From the NCBI RefSeq assembly GCF_024758505.1, contig NZ_CP077970.1, positions 2,542,001 through 2,606,000 on the forward strand: 64,000 nucleotides of DNA. Direction: 5' to 3'. This document shows positions 28,214-38,898 of the stretch, one piece after another; position 1 is the stretch's first letter, and the number at the start of each line of letters is the position of its first letter. This stretch comes from Bradyrhizobium arachidis (GTDB taxonomy: Bacteria > Pseudomonadota > Alphaproteobacteria > Rhizobiales > Xanthobacteraceae). The translations under genes were made by a program, and so were the position numbers. The notes beneath the pieces were generated by a model that saw nothing but the letters and a program-made list of their open reading frames with translations, was not told the DNA's origin and did not search any database.

Positions 28214-29887
28214 ATGCTGGCGCGTCTGTCGATCCGTGACATCGTCCTGATCGAACGGCTCGATATCGAATTCGCCCGCGGGCTTGCGGTTTTGACCGGC
28301 GAGACCGGCGCGGGAAAATCCATCCTGCTTGATGCCTTTGCGCTGGCGCTCGGCGGCCGCGGCGACGCGGGCCTCGTGCGCCATGGCGTGGAGCAGGGGC
28401 AGGTCACCGCCGTGTTCGACGTGCCCAAGGCCCATCCGGCGATCAAGATCCTCGCCGAGAACGGGCTGGACGATACCGGAGAGATGATTCTGCGCCGGGT
28501 GCAGCTCGCCGACGGCCGCACCCGCGCCTTCATCAACGACCAGTCGATCAGCGTGCAGACGTTGAAGGCGGTCGGTACCGCCCTCGTCGAGATCCACGGC
28601 CAGCATGACGAACGCGCGCTGGTCGATGCCTCCACTCACCGCCGCCTGCTCGACGCCTTTGCGGGCCTCGAAAAGGACGTCGCCGCGGTTGAGGACCTCT
28701 GGGAGGCGCGCCGGACGGCGAACACCGCGCTCGAGGAGCATCGCGCCGGCATGGAACGCGCCGCGCGCGAGGCCGACTATCTTCGCCATGCCTCGGACGA
28801 GTTGAAGCAGCTCGCGCCCAAGGACGGCGAGGAGACCGCGCTCGCCTCGCGTCGCACCACGATGATGCAGGGCGAGAAGATCGCCTCCGATCTGCGCGAG
28901 GCGCAGGAGGCGGTCGGCGGCCACCATTCGCCGGTCGCGGCGCTCTCCGCAGCGGTGCGGCGGCTGGAACGCCGCGGCGTCAATTCGCCGGCCCTCGTCG
29001 AGCCTGCCGTGAAGGCGATCGATGCCGCGATCAACGCGCTGGAGGAGGCCGACCAGCATCTCCAGGCCGCGCTCGCCGCCACCGATTTCGATCCCGCCGA
29101 GCTCGAACGCATCGAGGAGCGCCTGTTCGCGTTGCGCGCGGCCTCCCGCAAATATTCGACGCCGGTCGATGGGCTGGCCGCGCTTGCCGCCAAATACGCC
29201 GCCGATGTCCGGCTGATCGATGCCGGCGCCGAGCAGTTGAAGAAGCTGGAGCGGGCCGCCATCGAGGCGGATGCGCGGTACGGCGCTGCCGCGAAGAAGC
29301 TGTCGGCGGGGCGGCAGAAATCGGCGGAGAAGCTCAACAAGGCGGTCAATGCCGAGCTTGCCCCGCTCAAGCTCGAGCGCGCAAAATTCATGACGCAGGT
29401 CGATACCGACGAGACCGCGCCGGGGCCGCAGGGCTTTGATCGCGTCGAGTTCTGGGTGCAGACCAACCCGGGTACCAAGCCGGGTCCGATGATGAAGGTC
29501 GCCTCCGGCGGCGAGCTGTCGCGTTTCCTGCTCGCGCTGAAGGTCGTGCTGTCCGACCGCGGCTCCGCGCCGACGCTGGTGTTCGACGAAATCGACACCG
29601 GCGTGGGCGGCGCCGTGGCCGATGCGATCGGCGGACGGCTGGCGCGCCTTGCCGGCAAGGTCCAGGTGATGGCCGTGACCCACGCCCCGCAGGTCGCCGC
29701 CCGCGCCGACCAGCATCTGCTGATCTCCAAGGACGCCCTCGACAAGGGCAAGCGCGTCGCCACCCGCGTCAACGCACTCGCCGCCGATCACCGCCGCGAG
29801 GAAATCGCGCGGATGCTCGCGGGCGCGGAGATTACTGCGGAGGCGAGGGCTGCGGCGGAACGGTTGCTGAGGGCTGCGACGGCTTGA
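28214..29887 (+). CDS. recN: DNA repair protein RecN
   Basis: 557 residues, SMC-like. Walker A GETGAGKSILLD (29-40), signature region MKVASGGELSRFLLALKVVL, Walker B LVFDEIDTGVGG and a central coiled coil (about 150-360). Acts in double-strand break repair. Twenty-four bases after bamD, so probably cotranscribed. A palindromic repeat starts five bases past the stop. Confidence 0.96.
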   Translation: MLARLSIRDIVLIERLDIEFARGLAVLTGETGAGKSILLDAFALALGGRGDAGLVRHGVEQGQVTAVFDVPKAHPAIKILAENGLDDTGEMILRRVQLADGRTRAFINDQSISVQTLKAVGTALVEIHGQHDERALVDASTHRRLLDAFAGLEKDVAAVEDLWEARRTANTALEEHRAGMERAAREADYLRHASDELKQLAPKDGEETALASRRTTMMQGEKIASDLREAQEAVGGHHSPVAALSAAVRRLERRGVNSPALVEPAVKAIDAAINALEEADQHLQAALAATDFDPAELERIEERLFALRAASRKYSTPVDGLAALAAKYAADVRLIDAGAEQLKKLERAAIEADARYGAAAKKLSAGRQKSAEKLNKAVNAELAPLKLERAKFMTQVDTDETAPGPQGFDRVEFWVQTNPGTKPGPMMKVASGGELSRFLLALKVVLSDRGSAPTLVFDEIDTGVGGAVADAIGGRLARLAGKVQVMAVTHAPQVAARADQHLLISKDALDKGKRVATRVNALAADHRREEIARMLAGAEITAEARAAAERLLRAATA

Positions 29888-29891
29888 CACC

Positions 29892-29992
29892 GTCATTCCG
29901 GGGCGATGCGAAGCATCGAACCCGGAATCTCGAGATTCCACAATTCGCAATTGCGAATTGGGGTTCGGCTCTTCGAGCCGCCCCGGAATGAC
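29892..29992. repeat. Palindromic repeat, GTCATTCCGGGGC family, copy 4
   Basis: Intact outer stem GTCATTCCGGGGC / GCCCCGGAATGAC. Small arms GATGC-gaa-GCATC and GGCTC-ttc-GAGCC; the central part has GGAATCTCGAGATTCC and AATTCGCAATTGCGAATT palindromes. It lies between recN and the GIY-YIG gene, ending four bases before that gene's stop codon. Confidence 0.9.
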
Positions 29993-29996
29993 GGTG

Positions 29997-32577
<2,581 letters not shown>

Positions 32578-32784
32578 GGCGCGTTCGCGCCTCTCGCTCC
32601 TTGGTCCTCCCCGGCATCCCCTCGGAGCGACAATGGCGCCGCGCTCCTGATTTGCGCCGCCGTATCAATGCCTTCGTACAATCCACCCCCGCGTCATGCC
32701 GGAAATCACGGGCTACTGTGCATGGGGTTGTTTCGATAGTTTGGTACGGGCCTTGGGCATGCCCCCGAAATTGGGAGACGCCGC

Positions 32785-34065
32785 TCACAACATCCCGCTC
32801 TCTTCCTCCTCCGCCTGCTCGATCAGCTCTTCGCTCACCACCACCTCGCGGCGCGGGACGACGAAGATCATCACGGCGGCGCAGAGGAGCGAGATGGCAG
32901 TTATCGCCGAGGTCAGGGGCAGTGTCGTCGTGGAGTGGCCGCCGAGATAGGCGCCGAACTGCGACATCAGCGCGCCGAGGCCCTGTTGCAGAAAGCCCAT
33001 GGCGCCGGAGGCGGTGCCGGCGGCTTCGGGACGGACGCTGATGGCGCCGGCCGCGGAATTCGCCATCACGATGGCGTTGCCGGCCATCACGATCATCTGG
33101 GTGCCGAACAGCCAGCCAGGAGCAGCGTTCAGTCCCGTCAGACTCCAAGTCAGGTTGAACAGGCTGCCGCCAAGCTGCAATGCGAGACCGAACCAGATCA
33201 GCTTCTCCAGCGAGTGACGCGGCGCAAAGCGCACGCAGAGCAGATTGCCGACGAGAAAGGCGAGGCTGCTGGTCGCAAACCACGCGCCGTATTCGACGGT
33301 GGTTCGGCCCATCTGCGTTACCACGATGTACGGACCGCCACCGGCGAAAGTGAAGATGATCTGCGAGGCCAGTACCTGGCACAGCACGTAGCCGACGAAG
33401 GCGCGGTTCCTGATCAGGCTGCCGACGTCGCCGCGAAAGCCGCTGCCGGCCGCGCGGTCGCGGCGCGTCTCCGGCAGCGCCAGCGCGATGCCGACCGCGA
33501 CCGCAAGCGAGCCTGCGGTGATCGCATAGAAGATCGCGCGCCAGCCGAATGCGGTTTCGATCAGGCCGCCGGTCAGCGGCGAGAGCATCTGCGCGATCAT
33601 CATGACGGCGATGACGAGGCTGATCATGGCGCCGACGCGCTCACGCTCGTAGAGATCGCGGATGATGGCGCGGCTCACCACCATGCCGGTGGCCCCGCCG
33701 AGCGCCTGGAAGAAGCGTGCAGCGATCAGTTGCGGCAGGCTCTCGGCGAAGACGCAGGCGATGCTCGCCGCAACCATCAACGCGAGCCCGGCGAGCAGCA
33801 CCGGGCGCCGCCCGAATTTGTCGGACAGCGGACCCATGATCAGTTGCGAGCAGGCGATGCCGACCATGTACAGCGACACCGTCATCTGCGCGACCGAGAT
33901 GTCGCTGCCGAACGTCGTCGCCAGCACGGGGAGCGCCGGAACCAGCATGTAGAGCGAGATGGGCGCGACGCCCGTCATGCAGACGAGCAACAGCAACATC
34001 ACGCGCGAGCTCGCGATGCTCTTTTCCGTGGCCGTCGACGGCGGCTTGCCCATCATGCCGTGCAT
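32785..34065 (-). CDS. MFS transporter, Bcr/CflA-type drug exporter
   Basis: 426 residues with 12 predicted transmembrane helices. MFS loop motif GPLSDKFGRRPVLLAGL and the Bcr/CflA-like start (ISLYMLVPALPVLATTFG, QMTVSLYMVGIACSQLI). Likely a proton-driven exporter in the inner membrane; substrate unknown. Start placed at MHGMMGKPPS because the further upstream frame is non-hydrophobic and unlike the family. Acidic C-terminal tail (EELIEQAEEEESG). Confidence 0.88.
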   Translation of the reverse strand: MHGMMGKPPSTATEKSIASSRVMLLLLVCMTGVAPISLYMLVPALPVLATTFGSDISVAQMTVSLYMVGIACSQLIMGPLSDKFGRRPVLLAGLALMVAASIACVFAESLPQLIAARFFQALGGATGMVVSRAIIRDLYERERVGAMISLVIAVMMIAQMLSPLTGGLIETAFGWRAIFYAITAGSLAVAVGIALALPETRRDRAAGSGFRGDVGSLIRNRAFVGYVLCQVLASQIIFTFAGGGPYIVVTQMGRTTVEYGAWFATSSLAFLVGNLLCVRFAPRHSLEKLIWFGLALQLGGSLFNLTWSLTGLNAAPGWLFGTQMIVMAGNAIVMANSAAGAISVRPEAAGTASGAMGFLQQGLGALMSQFGAYLGGHSTTTLPLTSAITAISLLCAAVMIFVVPRREVVVSEELIEQAEEEESGML

Positions 34066-34221
34066 GCGATCGACACTAGCCGCTTCGCGAAGCCTGCGAA
34101 TACGGACGTTTCGGCATGCGGCTATGCGCGATGCTCTCAACACAGGAGGTGTCATCGACCGGCTTGACCGGGCGATCCAGTACGCTGCGGCTTCTCCGTA
34201 TCCTTGCACCGCCTCTGGAAT

Positions 34222-34317
34222 ACTGGATGCCCCGCCTGCCGCCTACGCTAAAGCTTCGGCGCCCCGAGACCGCAAGCCCCGGCGAAGCCTTGGCGTAGCC
34301 GGGTCGCGGGGCATGAC
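34222..34317. repeat. Palindromic repeat, GATGCCCCGC family
   Basis: Left GGATGCCCCGC and right GCGGGGCATGAC are near inverse complements; inside, CTACGCTAAAGCTTCGGCG faces CGAAGCCTTGGCGTAG. It lies in the 301-bp stretch between pepP and the MFS gene, both on the minus strand. The rest of that stretch holds no gene. Confidence 0.65.
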
Positions 34318-34366
34318 GGCAGTGGTGGAGTGAGAGCCTTGCGCGGATCGCGTAGCGCTATGCGTG

Positions 34367-36193
34367 CTACCTCAACTCCGCAGTCGCCTGATCGAGCCAC
34401 GCCCTGGTCGCATCATCCAGCGCCGGCCGCACCTCGGCCCTGACGCGGGCGTGATAGGTGTTGACCCAGTCGAGCTCCTCCGTACTCAACATGCGGACGT
34501 CGATCAGCCGCCGGTCGATCGGCGCGAGCGTCAGCGTCTCGAACGCGTTCATCGATTTCTCGGCGCCGGCAATGTCGGCGGCAACCACGAGCTCGAGGTT
34601 CTCGATGCGGATGCCAAAGCCGTCGGTCTTGTAGTAGCCGGGCTCGTTGGACAGGATCATGCCGCGCTTCAGCGGCGTGGTGCCGAGCTTCGAGATCCGC
34701 GCCGGGCCTTCATGCACCGAGAGATAGCTGCCGACGCCGTGGCCGGTGCCGTGCTCGAAATCGACGCCCGCGGCCCACAAGAATTGCCGCGCCAGCGTGT
34801 CGAGCTGCGCGCCGGTGGTGCCGTCCGGGAAGACTGCGCGCGCGATCGCCATATGGCCACGCAGCACGCGGGTGAAGCGGTCGCGCATTTCCTCCGTCGG
34901 CTCGCCGACCGCCATGGTGCGCGTGACGTCAGTGGTGCCATCCTCATATTGCGCGCCGGAATCGATCAGCAGGAGGTCGCCGCGGGCAATGCGCCGGTTG
35001 CTTTTGCGCGTGACGCGGTAGTGCACGATGGCGCCGTTCGGCCCCGTGCCTGAAATGGTCGGGAACGAGACGTCCTTGAGCGCGCCGGTGTTGCGGCGGA
35101 ACGTTTCCAGCGCTTCCACCGCGTCGATCTCGGTGAGCTTGCCCGAGGGCGCCTCGCGATCGACGAAGGCGAGGAAGCGCGCCAGCGCCACCGCATCGCG
35201 CTGATGTGCGGTCTTGGTGCCAGATATCTCGGTGGCGTTCTTGACGGCCTTGAGCAGCGCGACCGGATCGCTGCCGCGCACCGGCTTGCCGCCGGCACTC
35301 GCAATCAGCCGGCTGAGCGCATCGGCCGCGGTTGCGTTGTCGAGTGCGATGGAAGCGCCGCTCTTGGCGAGCGCCATCAGCGTCGGCGCCAAGGCATCGG
35401 GCTCGCGGACGTCGCCGGATTGCTCGAGATGGTCGCGCGTCAGGTTGGAGAGTTTTCGGTTGTCGATGAAGACCGTCGGCCGGCCGTCTTTCGGCACCAG
35501 CGCGTAGGACAGCGGTAGCGGCGTATGCGCGACGTCGCCGCCACGAATGTTGAAGGTCCAGGCTACTGCGTGGCTGTCCGAAAGCACCAACGCGTCGACG
35601 CCGAGCCGCTCGATCTCGCTCTTGATCTGCTTCAGCTTCTCGGGCTCGGCGATACCGGCATATTGCAGGCCATGCACGGCGACCGGTGCGATCGGGGCCG
35701 GCGGCCGGTCCGGCCACACCGCATCGACCGGGTTGCTGTCGACCGCCACCAGCTCCGCGCCCGCCTTGGCGCAGGCGGCAGCCAGACGCTCGGCTGCCGA
35801 AGAAGTGTGCAGCCACGGGTCAAAACCGAGGCGATCGCCGGGCTTGAGGTGTGCGGACAACCAGCTCTCCGGCGGCGGATCGATCAGCGACTCAACCGCC
35901 CAAGCCTTGCCGTCGATTTGCTTCGCCGCCTGGAGCGTATAACGGCCGTCGACGAACACCGCCGCCTCCCGGGGCAGGACGGCCGCGAGCCCCGCGGAGC
36001 CGGTAAAGCCGGTCAGCCAGGCCAGCCGCTCCTCGGACGGCGCGACATATTCGTTTTGCTGCTGATCCGCGCGTGGAATCACGAAGCCGGTCAGCTTGCG
36101 GCGGGCGAGCTCCTCGCGAAACGCCGCGAGCCGCGCGGTAAGCGCAACGCCGGCCTCCGGCTCCTCGAATGTCTGGAAGTGTGCATCGAACAT
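34367..36193 (-). CDS. pepP: Aminopeptidase P (Xaa-Pro aminopeptidase, M24B)
   Basis: 608 residues, the large three-domain form: two creatinase/prolidase N-terminal domains, then the M24 catalytic domain. Metal ligands are visible in LLIDSGAQYEDGTTDVTRT (two Asp), GTGHGVGSYLSVHEGP (His), SNEPGYYK (Glu) and IRIENLELV (Glu). It cleaves the N-terminal residue from Xaa-Pro peptides, probably in the cytoplasm. ATG 36193 (MFDAHFQTFEEPE) gives the expected length. Confidence 0.94.
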   Translation of the reverse strand: MFDAHFQTFEEPEAGVALTARLAAFREELARRKLTGFVIPRADQQQNEYVAPSEERLAWLTGFTGSAGLAAVLPREAAVFVDGRYTLQAAKQIDGKAWAVESLIDPPPESWLSAHLKPGDRLGFDPWLHTSSAAERLAAACAKAGAELVAVDSNPVDAVWPDRPPAPIAPVAVHGLQYAGIAEPEKLKQIKSEIERLGVDALVLSDSHAVAWTFNIRGGDVAHTPLPLSYALVPKDGRPTVFIDNRKLSNLTRDHLEQSGDVREPDALAPTLMALAKSGASIALDNATAADALSRLIASAGGKPVRGSDPVALLKAVKNATEISGTKTAHQRDAVALARFLAFVDREAPSGKLTEIDAVEALETFRRNTGALKDVSFPTISGTGPNGAIVHYRVTRKSNRRIARGDLLLIDSGAQYEDGTTDVTRTMAVGEPTEEMRDRFTRVLRGHMAIARAVFPDGTTGAQLDTLARQFLWAAGVDFEHGTGHGVGSYLSVHEGPARISKLGTTPLKRGMILSNEPGYYKTDGFGIRIENLELVVAADIAGAEKSMNAFETLTLAPIDRRLIDVRMLSTEELDWVNTYHARVRAEVRPALDDATRAWLDQATAELR

Positions 36194-36378
36194 GTTGTGG
36201 CTAGTTTAGGATCATGGGGATGAGTCCGCAATGTCGGCGCAATCGCAGTGCATCTGGCATGGACCGTGCTTGAATTCATTCCATTCGCGTTGAGTGGATA
36301 CGGATGCGGCGTCCAGCCGTGTCCGGATAACAGGGAAATACAAGCAAGTGTTTCATCTCAACGGCGAGGGGACACACG

Positions 36379-36564
36379 ATGCCTGCGTTCACGTTTGAAA
36401 AGATCTCGCCTCCGGTCCGTTCAGGCTCCGCCAAGGCCGCGCCCAAGAAGCCGCGCGGCATGCTCAGCCAGATGATCGAACGTTTCGCCGAGCGCCGCGC
36501 CAAGCGCAGCCTGCGTGATGAGCGCGGCAGCAGCACGCGCCGCGACGACAAGCCGGCGGAATAA
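36379..36564 (+). CDS. Small basic protein of unknown function
   Basis: 61 residues, Lys/Arg-rich (MLSQMIERFAERRAKRSLRD in the middle), no membrane span and no signal peptide. I do not recognise a family. The ribosome-binding site AGGGGA lies six bases before the ATG and supports real translation. It sits between the divergent pepP and convergent prmA genes. Confidence 0.6.
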   Translation: MPAFTFEKISPPVRSGSAKAAPKKPRGMLSQMIERFAERRAKRSLRDERGSSTRRDDKPAE

Positions 36565-36581
36565 CGCGCCACATCGGCAGA

Positions 36582-37469
36582 TTAACTCACTTTCTTCAGC
36601 AGCAGGCTGCTCCACCCCTCGATCCGCAGATGCCTGAGCGGCACGAGCCCGCGCGCGCGGTAGGCCGCGATCACGGCCGGGGCCTGCGGGGTCAGGAGGC
36701 CCGAGAGGATCACCTCGGCGCCCGGCGCCAGGTGCTGCGCCATCGGGCCCGACAACTGCCGCAAGGGATTGGCGAGGATGTTCGCCAGCACCAGGTCGAA
36801 CGGGCCACGCCGTGCGAAGTCGGGCGCGGCAAAGCCGGTGGCGCGGATCATCTGCACGGCGTTGCGCACGCCGTTGAGCGCGGCGTTCTCGCGCGCCACG
36901 CGCACGGACGGTGCGTCGATGTCGCTGCCCAGCACCGCGCGGTGCAGCGCCTTGGCGGCGGCGATGGCCAGCACGCCGGTGCCGGTGCCGAGGTCGAGCA
37001 CGTTCGCAGGACGCCTGCCTTTCAGGACATGGTCAAGGAGAAGTAAACAGCCACGCGTCGTGCCGTGGTGTCCGGTGCCGAAAGCCAGCGCCGCCTCGAT
37101 CTCGATTCCGAGCTTGTTGTGGGGCACGCGGGCACGGTCGTGGCTGCCATGGACGACGAAGCGTCCGGCGGGGACGGGGACGAGATCCTCGAGGCTCGCC
37201 TTGACCCAATCCTTGGCCTCGACGGTGTCGAAGGTGAGCGTCGCCGCGATCTCGCTGCTCGCATTTTTCGCTACGATTTCCCGCAAAAAAGCCTGATCCG
37301 GCGCGTCGGCGAAATGCAGGGTGACGTCCCAGCGACCGTCCGGCTGCTCGAATGCGGCAACCGCCGCGTCGCCGTCGAAGAACACCTCGGTGAGCACGTC
37401 GACGACGCGCTTGGCTGCGGCTTCGTCGCCGATCGAGAAGGTCGCGCGATGGGTGGGAGAGGGGGGCAT
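36582..37469 (-). CDS. prmA: Ribosomal protein L11 methyltransferase
   Basis: 295 residues. SAM-dependent methyltransferase with motif I VLDLGTGTGVLAIAAAK, the PrmA-typical AFGTGHHGTTRGCL just before it and DLVLANILANPL (NPPY-like motif). Methylates L11. The N-terminal 100 residues form the substrate-recognition domain. It converges with the small gene to its left, 17 bp apart. Confidence 0.95.
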   Translation of the reverse strand: MPPSPTHRATFSIGDEAAAKRVVDVLTEVFFDGDAAVAAFEQPDGRWDVTLHFADAPDQAFLREIVAKNASSEIAATLTFDTVEAKDWVKASLEDLVPVPAGRFVVHGSHDRARVPHNKLGIEIEAALAFGTGHHGTTRGCLLLLDHVLKGRRPANVLDLGTGTGVLAIAAAKALHRAVLGSDIDAPSVRVARENAALNGVRNAVQMIRATGFAAPDFARRGPFDLVLANILANPLRQLSGPMAQHLAPGAEVILSGLLTPQAPAVIAAYRARGLVPLRHLRIEGWSSLLLKKVS

Positions 37470-37620
37470 TGGATGCGGTCCGGCTCGGCTCTTGGCTTCA
37501 ATTTTTGGAACCTTTGTCCCAAATCTAACGAGAAAATTGTGGTTCTAGAATTAACTTAACTGCAGGTTGTGCTCCGTACATTCACGGATGTTGGAAACAA
37601 CCTGGAAATGGAGGCGAATC

Positions 37621-37785
37621 TTGAAGAACATGCTCACGAAGTTCTGGTCGGATGAATCGGGCGCGACCGCGATCGAATACGGCCTGATTGCCGCCGGCAT
37701 TGCGCTGGCGATCATTACCGTGGTCAACAGCCTCGGCACCACCCTGAATGACAAGTTCGGTTCGATTAGCAGCTCCTTGAAGTAA
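37621..37785 (+). CDS. Flp/Fap family type IVb pilin
   Basis: 54 residues. Prepilin motif SGATAIEYGLIAAGIALAI: cleavage after Gly leaves Ala-1 and Glu at mature position 5, next to Tyr, the Flp signature. Start chosen as TTG 37621: GGAGG ends six bases upstream, whereas ATG 37630 would be 15 bases away. The hydrophobic stretch builds the pilus core. The Tad assembly genes (cpa/tad) are not in the window, so assembly depends on genes elsewhere. A GC-rich hairpin follows the stop. Confidence 0.92.
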   Translation: MKNMLTKFWSDESGATAIEYGLIAAGIALAIITVVNSLGTTLNDKFGSISSSLK

Positions 37786-38278
37786 TTTCGCCCCCGTCCC
37801 GGCGGGGGGCCCGTTCTCTTCATAGATGGCTATTTTGGCTGCGCCCGCGGGGGAGCGATCCCCTCGCGGGCCAAGTCGTTTTTGGTGGCCGCGCGTCCAC
37901 CGGCTTTCAACCAGGTCTTCAGCCCGGGTCCACAGGCTTATTCACAAGCTTAGGACCCAGTTCTCCACAGGTTGTCCAGTGGAGAGAAACGGCAGGCCAC
38001 AGCGCTCGCGTCAAATTCGTCAGCCGCGAAGCTCACCGTTCAGCATCCTTGCGTCTCCGGTCGCTGATCACCGGCTTGTCCACAGTACATCCTCACCTTT
38101 CTCCACAGGCTCGCTGCCGCGATCCACAGGCAGCTCGTTCGCGGCCGGTTAATTCTCGGTCGCTCTCGCAGTGGATTCATCGTGGATTCACCCCGCCGAC
38201 AGATCGCGCCCAGTATGGAACCGGGCCTTAAGCGCCGTGCGCGATGATGGCCGCTACCAAAAAACAAGGGGAGGTCAA
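37786..38278. other. 493-bp intergenic region after the pilin gene
   Basis: Begins with a possible pilin terminator (GCCCCC / GGGGGC around 37790-37811, then TTCTCTT). The middle holds the TCCACA-rich box cluster, listed separately. The 108-residue frame at 37826-38152 owes its repetitive sequence to that cluster and looks non-coding. Confidence 0.5.
37926..38128 (+). promoter_or_regulatory. Cluster of DnaA-box-like sequences
   Basis: All in the same orientation: TTATTCACA (37938-37946), TTCTCCACA (37961-37969), TTGTCCACA (38076-38084) and TTCTCCACA (38099-38107). Each differs by one base from TTATCCACA. Weaker members are GGGTCCACA (37926-37934) and CGATCCACA (38120-38128). They lie between the pilin gene and a small secreted-protein gene. 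Could bind DnaA; function not shown. Confidence 0.5.
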
Positions 38279-38449
38279 ATGACCAAGTTCATTTTGATTA
38301 TTGCCTGTGTTTGCATTCTCGGAACCTTCGCCGGTGCGCTCTCGGCCAGCACGCCGAAACATGCGGCGGTGGAGACGCTTTCGCCGCTCGCGATGATGAT
38401 GGAGATGGATTTGCGTTCGCTGCCGGTCGAATCCTGCGACGCGGTCTGA
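38279..38449 (+). CDS. Small secreted or membrane protein, unknown
   Basis: 56 residues: an N-terminal hydrophobic stretch (FILIIACVCILGTFAGAL, about 4-21) acting as signal peptide or membrane anchor, then LAMMMEMDLRSLPVESCDAV. No family recognised. A strong ribosome-binding site GGGGAGG ends four bases before the ATG. Followed by a GC-rich hairpin. Two Cys in the hydrophobic part and one near the C terminus. Confidence 0.6.
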   Translation: MTKFILIIACVCILGTFAGALSASTPKHAAVETLSPLAMMMEMDLRSLPVESCDAV

Positions 38450-38462
38450 ACTTGACGACATG

Positions 38463-38497
38463 ACGGCCCGTCCCGCGCAACCCGCAGGGCGGGCCGT
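38463..38497. terminator. GC-rich hairpin, possible bidirectional terminator
   Basis: ACGGCCCGTCCC pairs with GGGCGGGCCGT (11-bp stem with one wobble). It lies between the small plus-strand gene and the minus-strand gene ending at 38536. No T run follows, so termination would be weak or structural. Confidence 0.4.
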
Positions 38498-38535
38498 TGC
38501 CTATCCGAACAGGACTTGGCCCGATCGCTAATTTT

Positions 38536-38847
38536 TTACGGCCGGTTGGCGGAGGGAAATGCGGCGGGGTGACAACTGATCGTGCCGATCGTGTTGGCGC
38601 CATACCGCACGAAGCCGCCTGGCGTCGGCTGCGAATGTTCGGCGCTGATCGGCAGGTAGATGTAGCAGACCGTTCCGTCTATCGGGTCGCGCCAGCGCTG
38701 CACGATCGTGTCTTGCAGCGGGCCGGCAAATTGCCGCTCCAGGTGCATGCGCGGCATGTTATCCCAGCTCAGGGGTTGCTGGGCAAAGGCATCGCTCGCG
38801 GTGGCGGTCAGGCCAACGGCGAAAGATAACGTCATCAGCCTCGTCAC
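38536..38847 (-). CDS. Secreted protein of unknown function
   Basis: 103 residues with a probable signal peptide (VTRLMTLSFAVGLTATASDA, cut after AFA). The mature part includes NMPRMHLERQFAGPLQDTIV and DGTVCYIYLPI. No family known to me. GTG 38847 is chosen because AAGGAAG lies four bases upstream; the frame is open further upstream, to an ATG at 38895. It lies just after the adhesin gene on the same strand, so it may be cotranscribed. Confidence 0.6.
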   Translation of the reverse strand: MTRLMTLSFAVGLTATASDAFAQQPLSWDNMPRMHLERQFAGPLQDTIVQRWRDPIDGTVCYIYLPISAEHSQPTPGGFVRYGANTIGTISCHPAAFPSANRP

Positions 38848-38898
38848 GCTGCTTCCTTCATCCGTCGCGCCGGCGCTCGCGATCGCAATGGCCACCGC

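Noticed and set aside
37826..38152. 108-codon frame with VHRL and STG repeats
   Set aside because: The repetition is explained by the DNA box cluster; there is no ribosome-binding site and no family resemblance.
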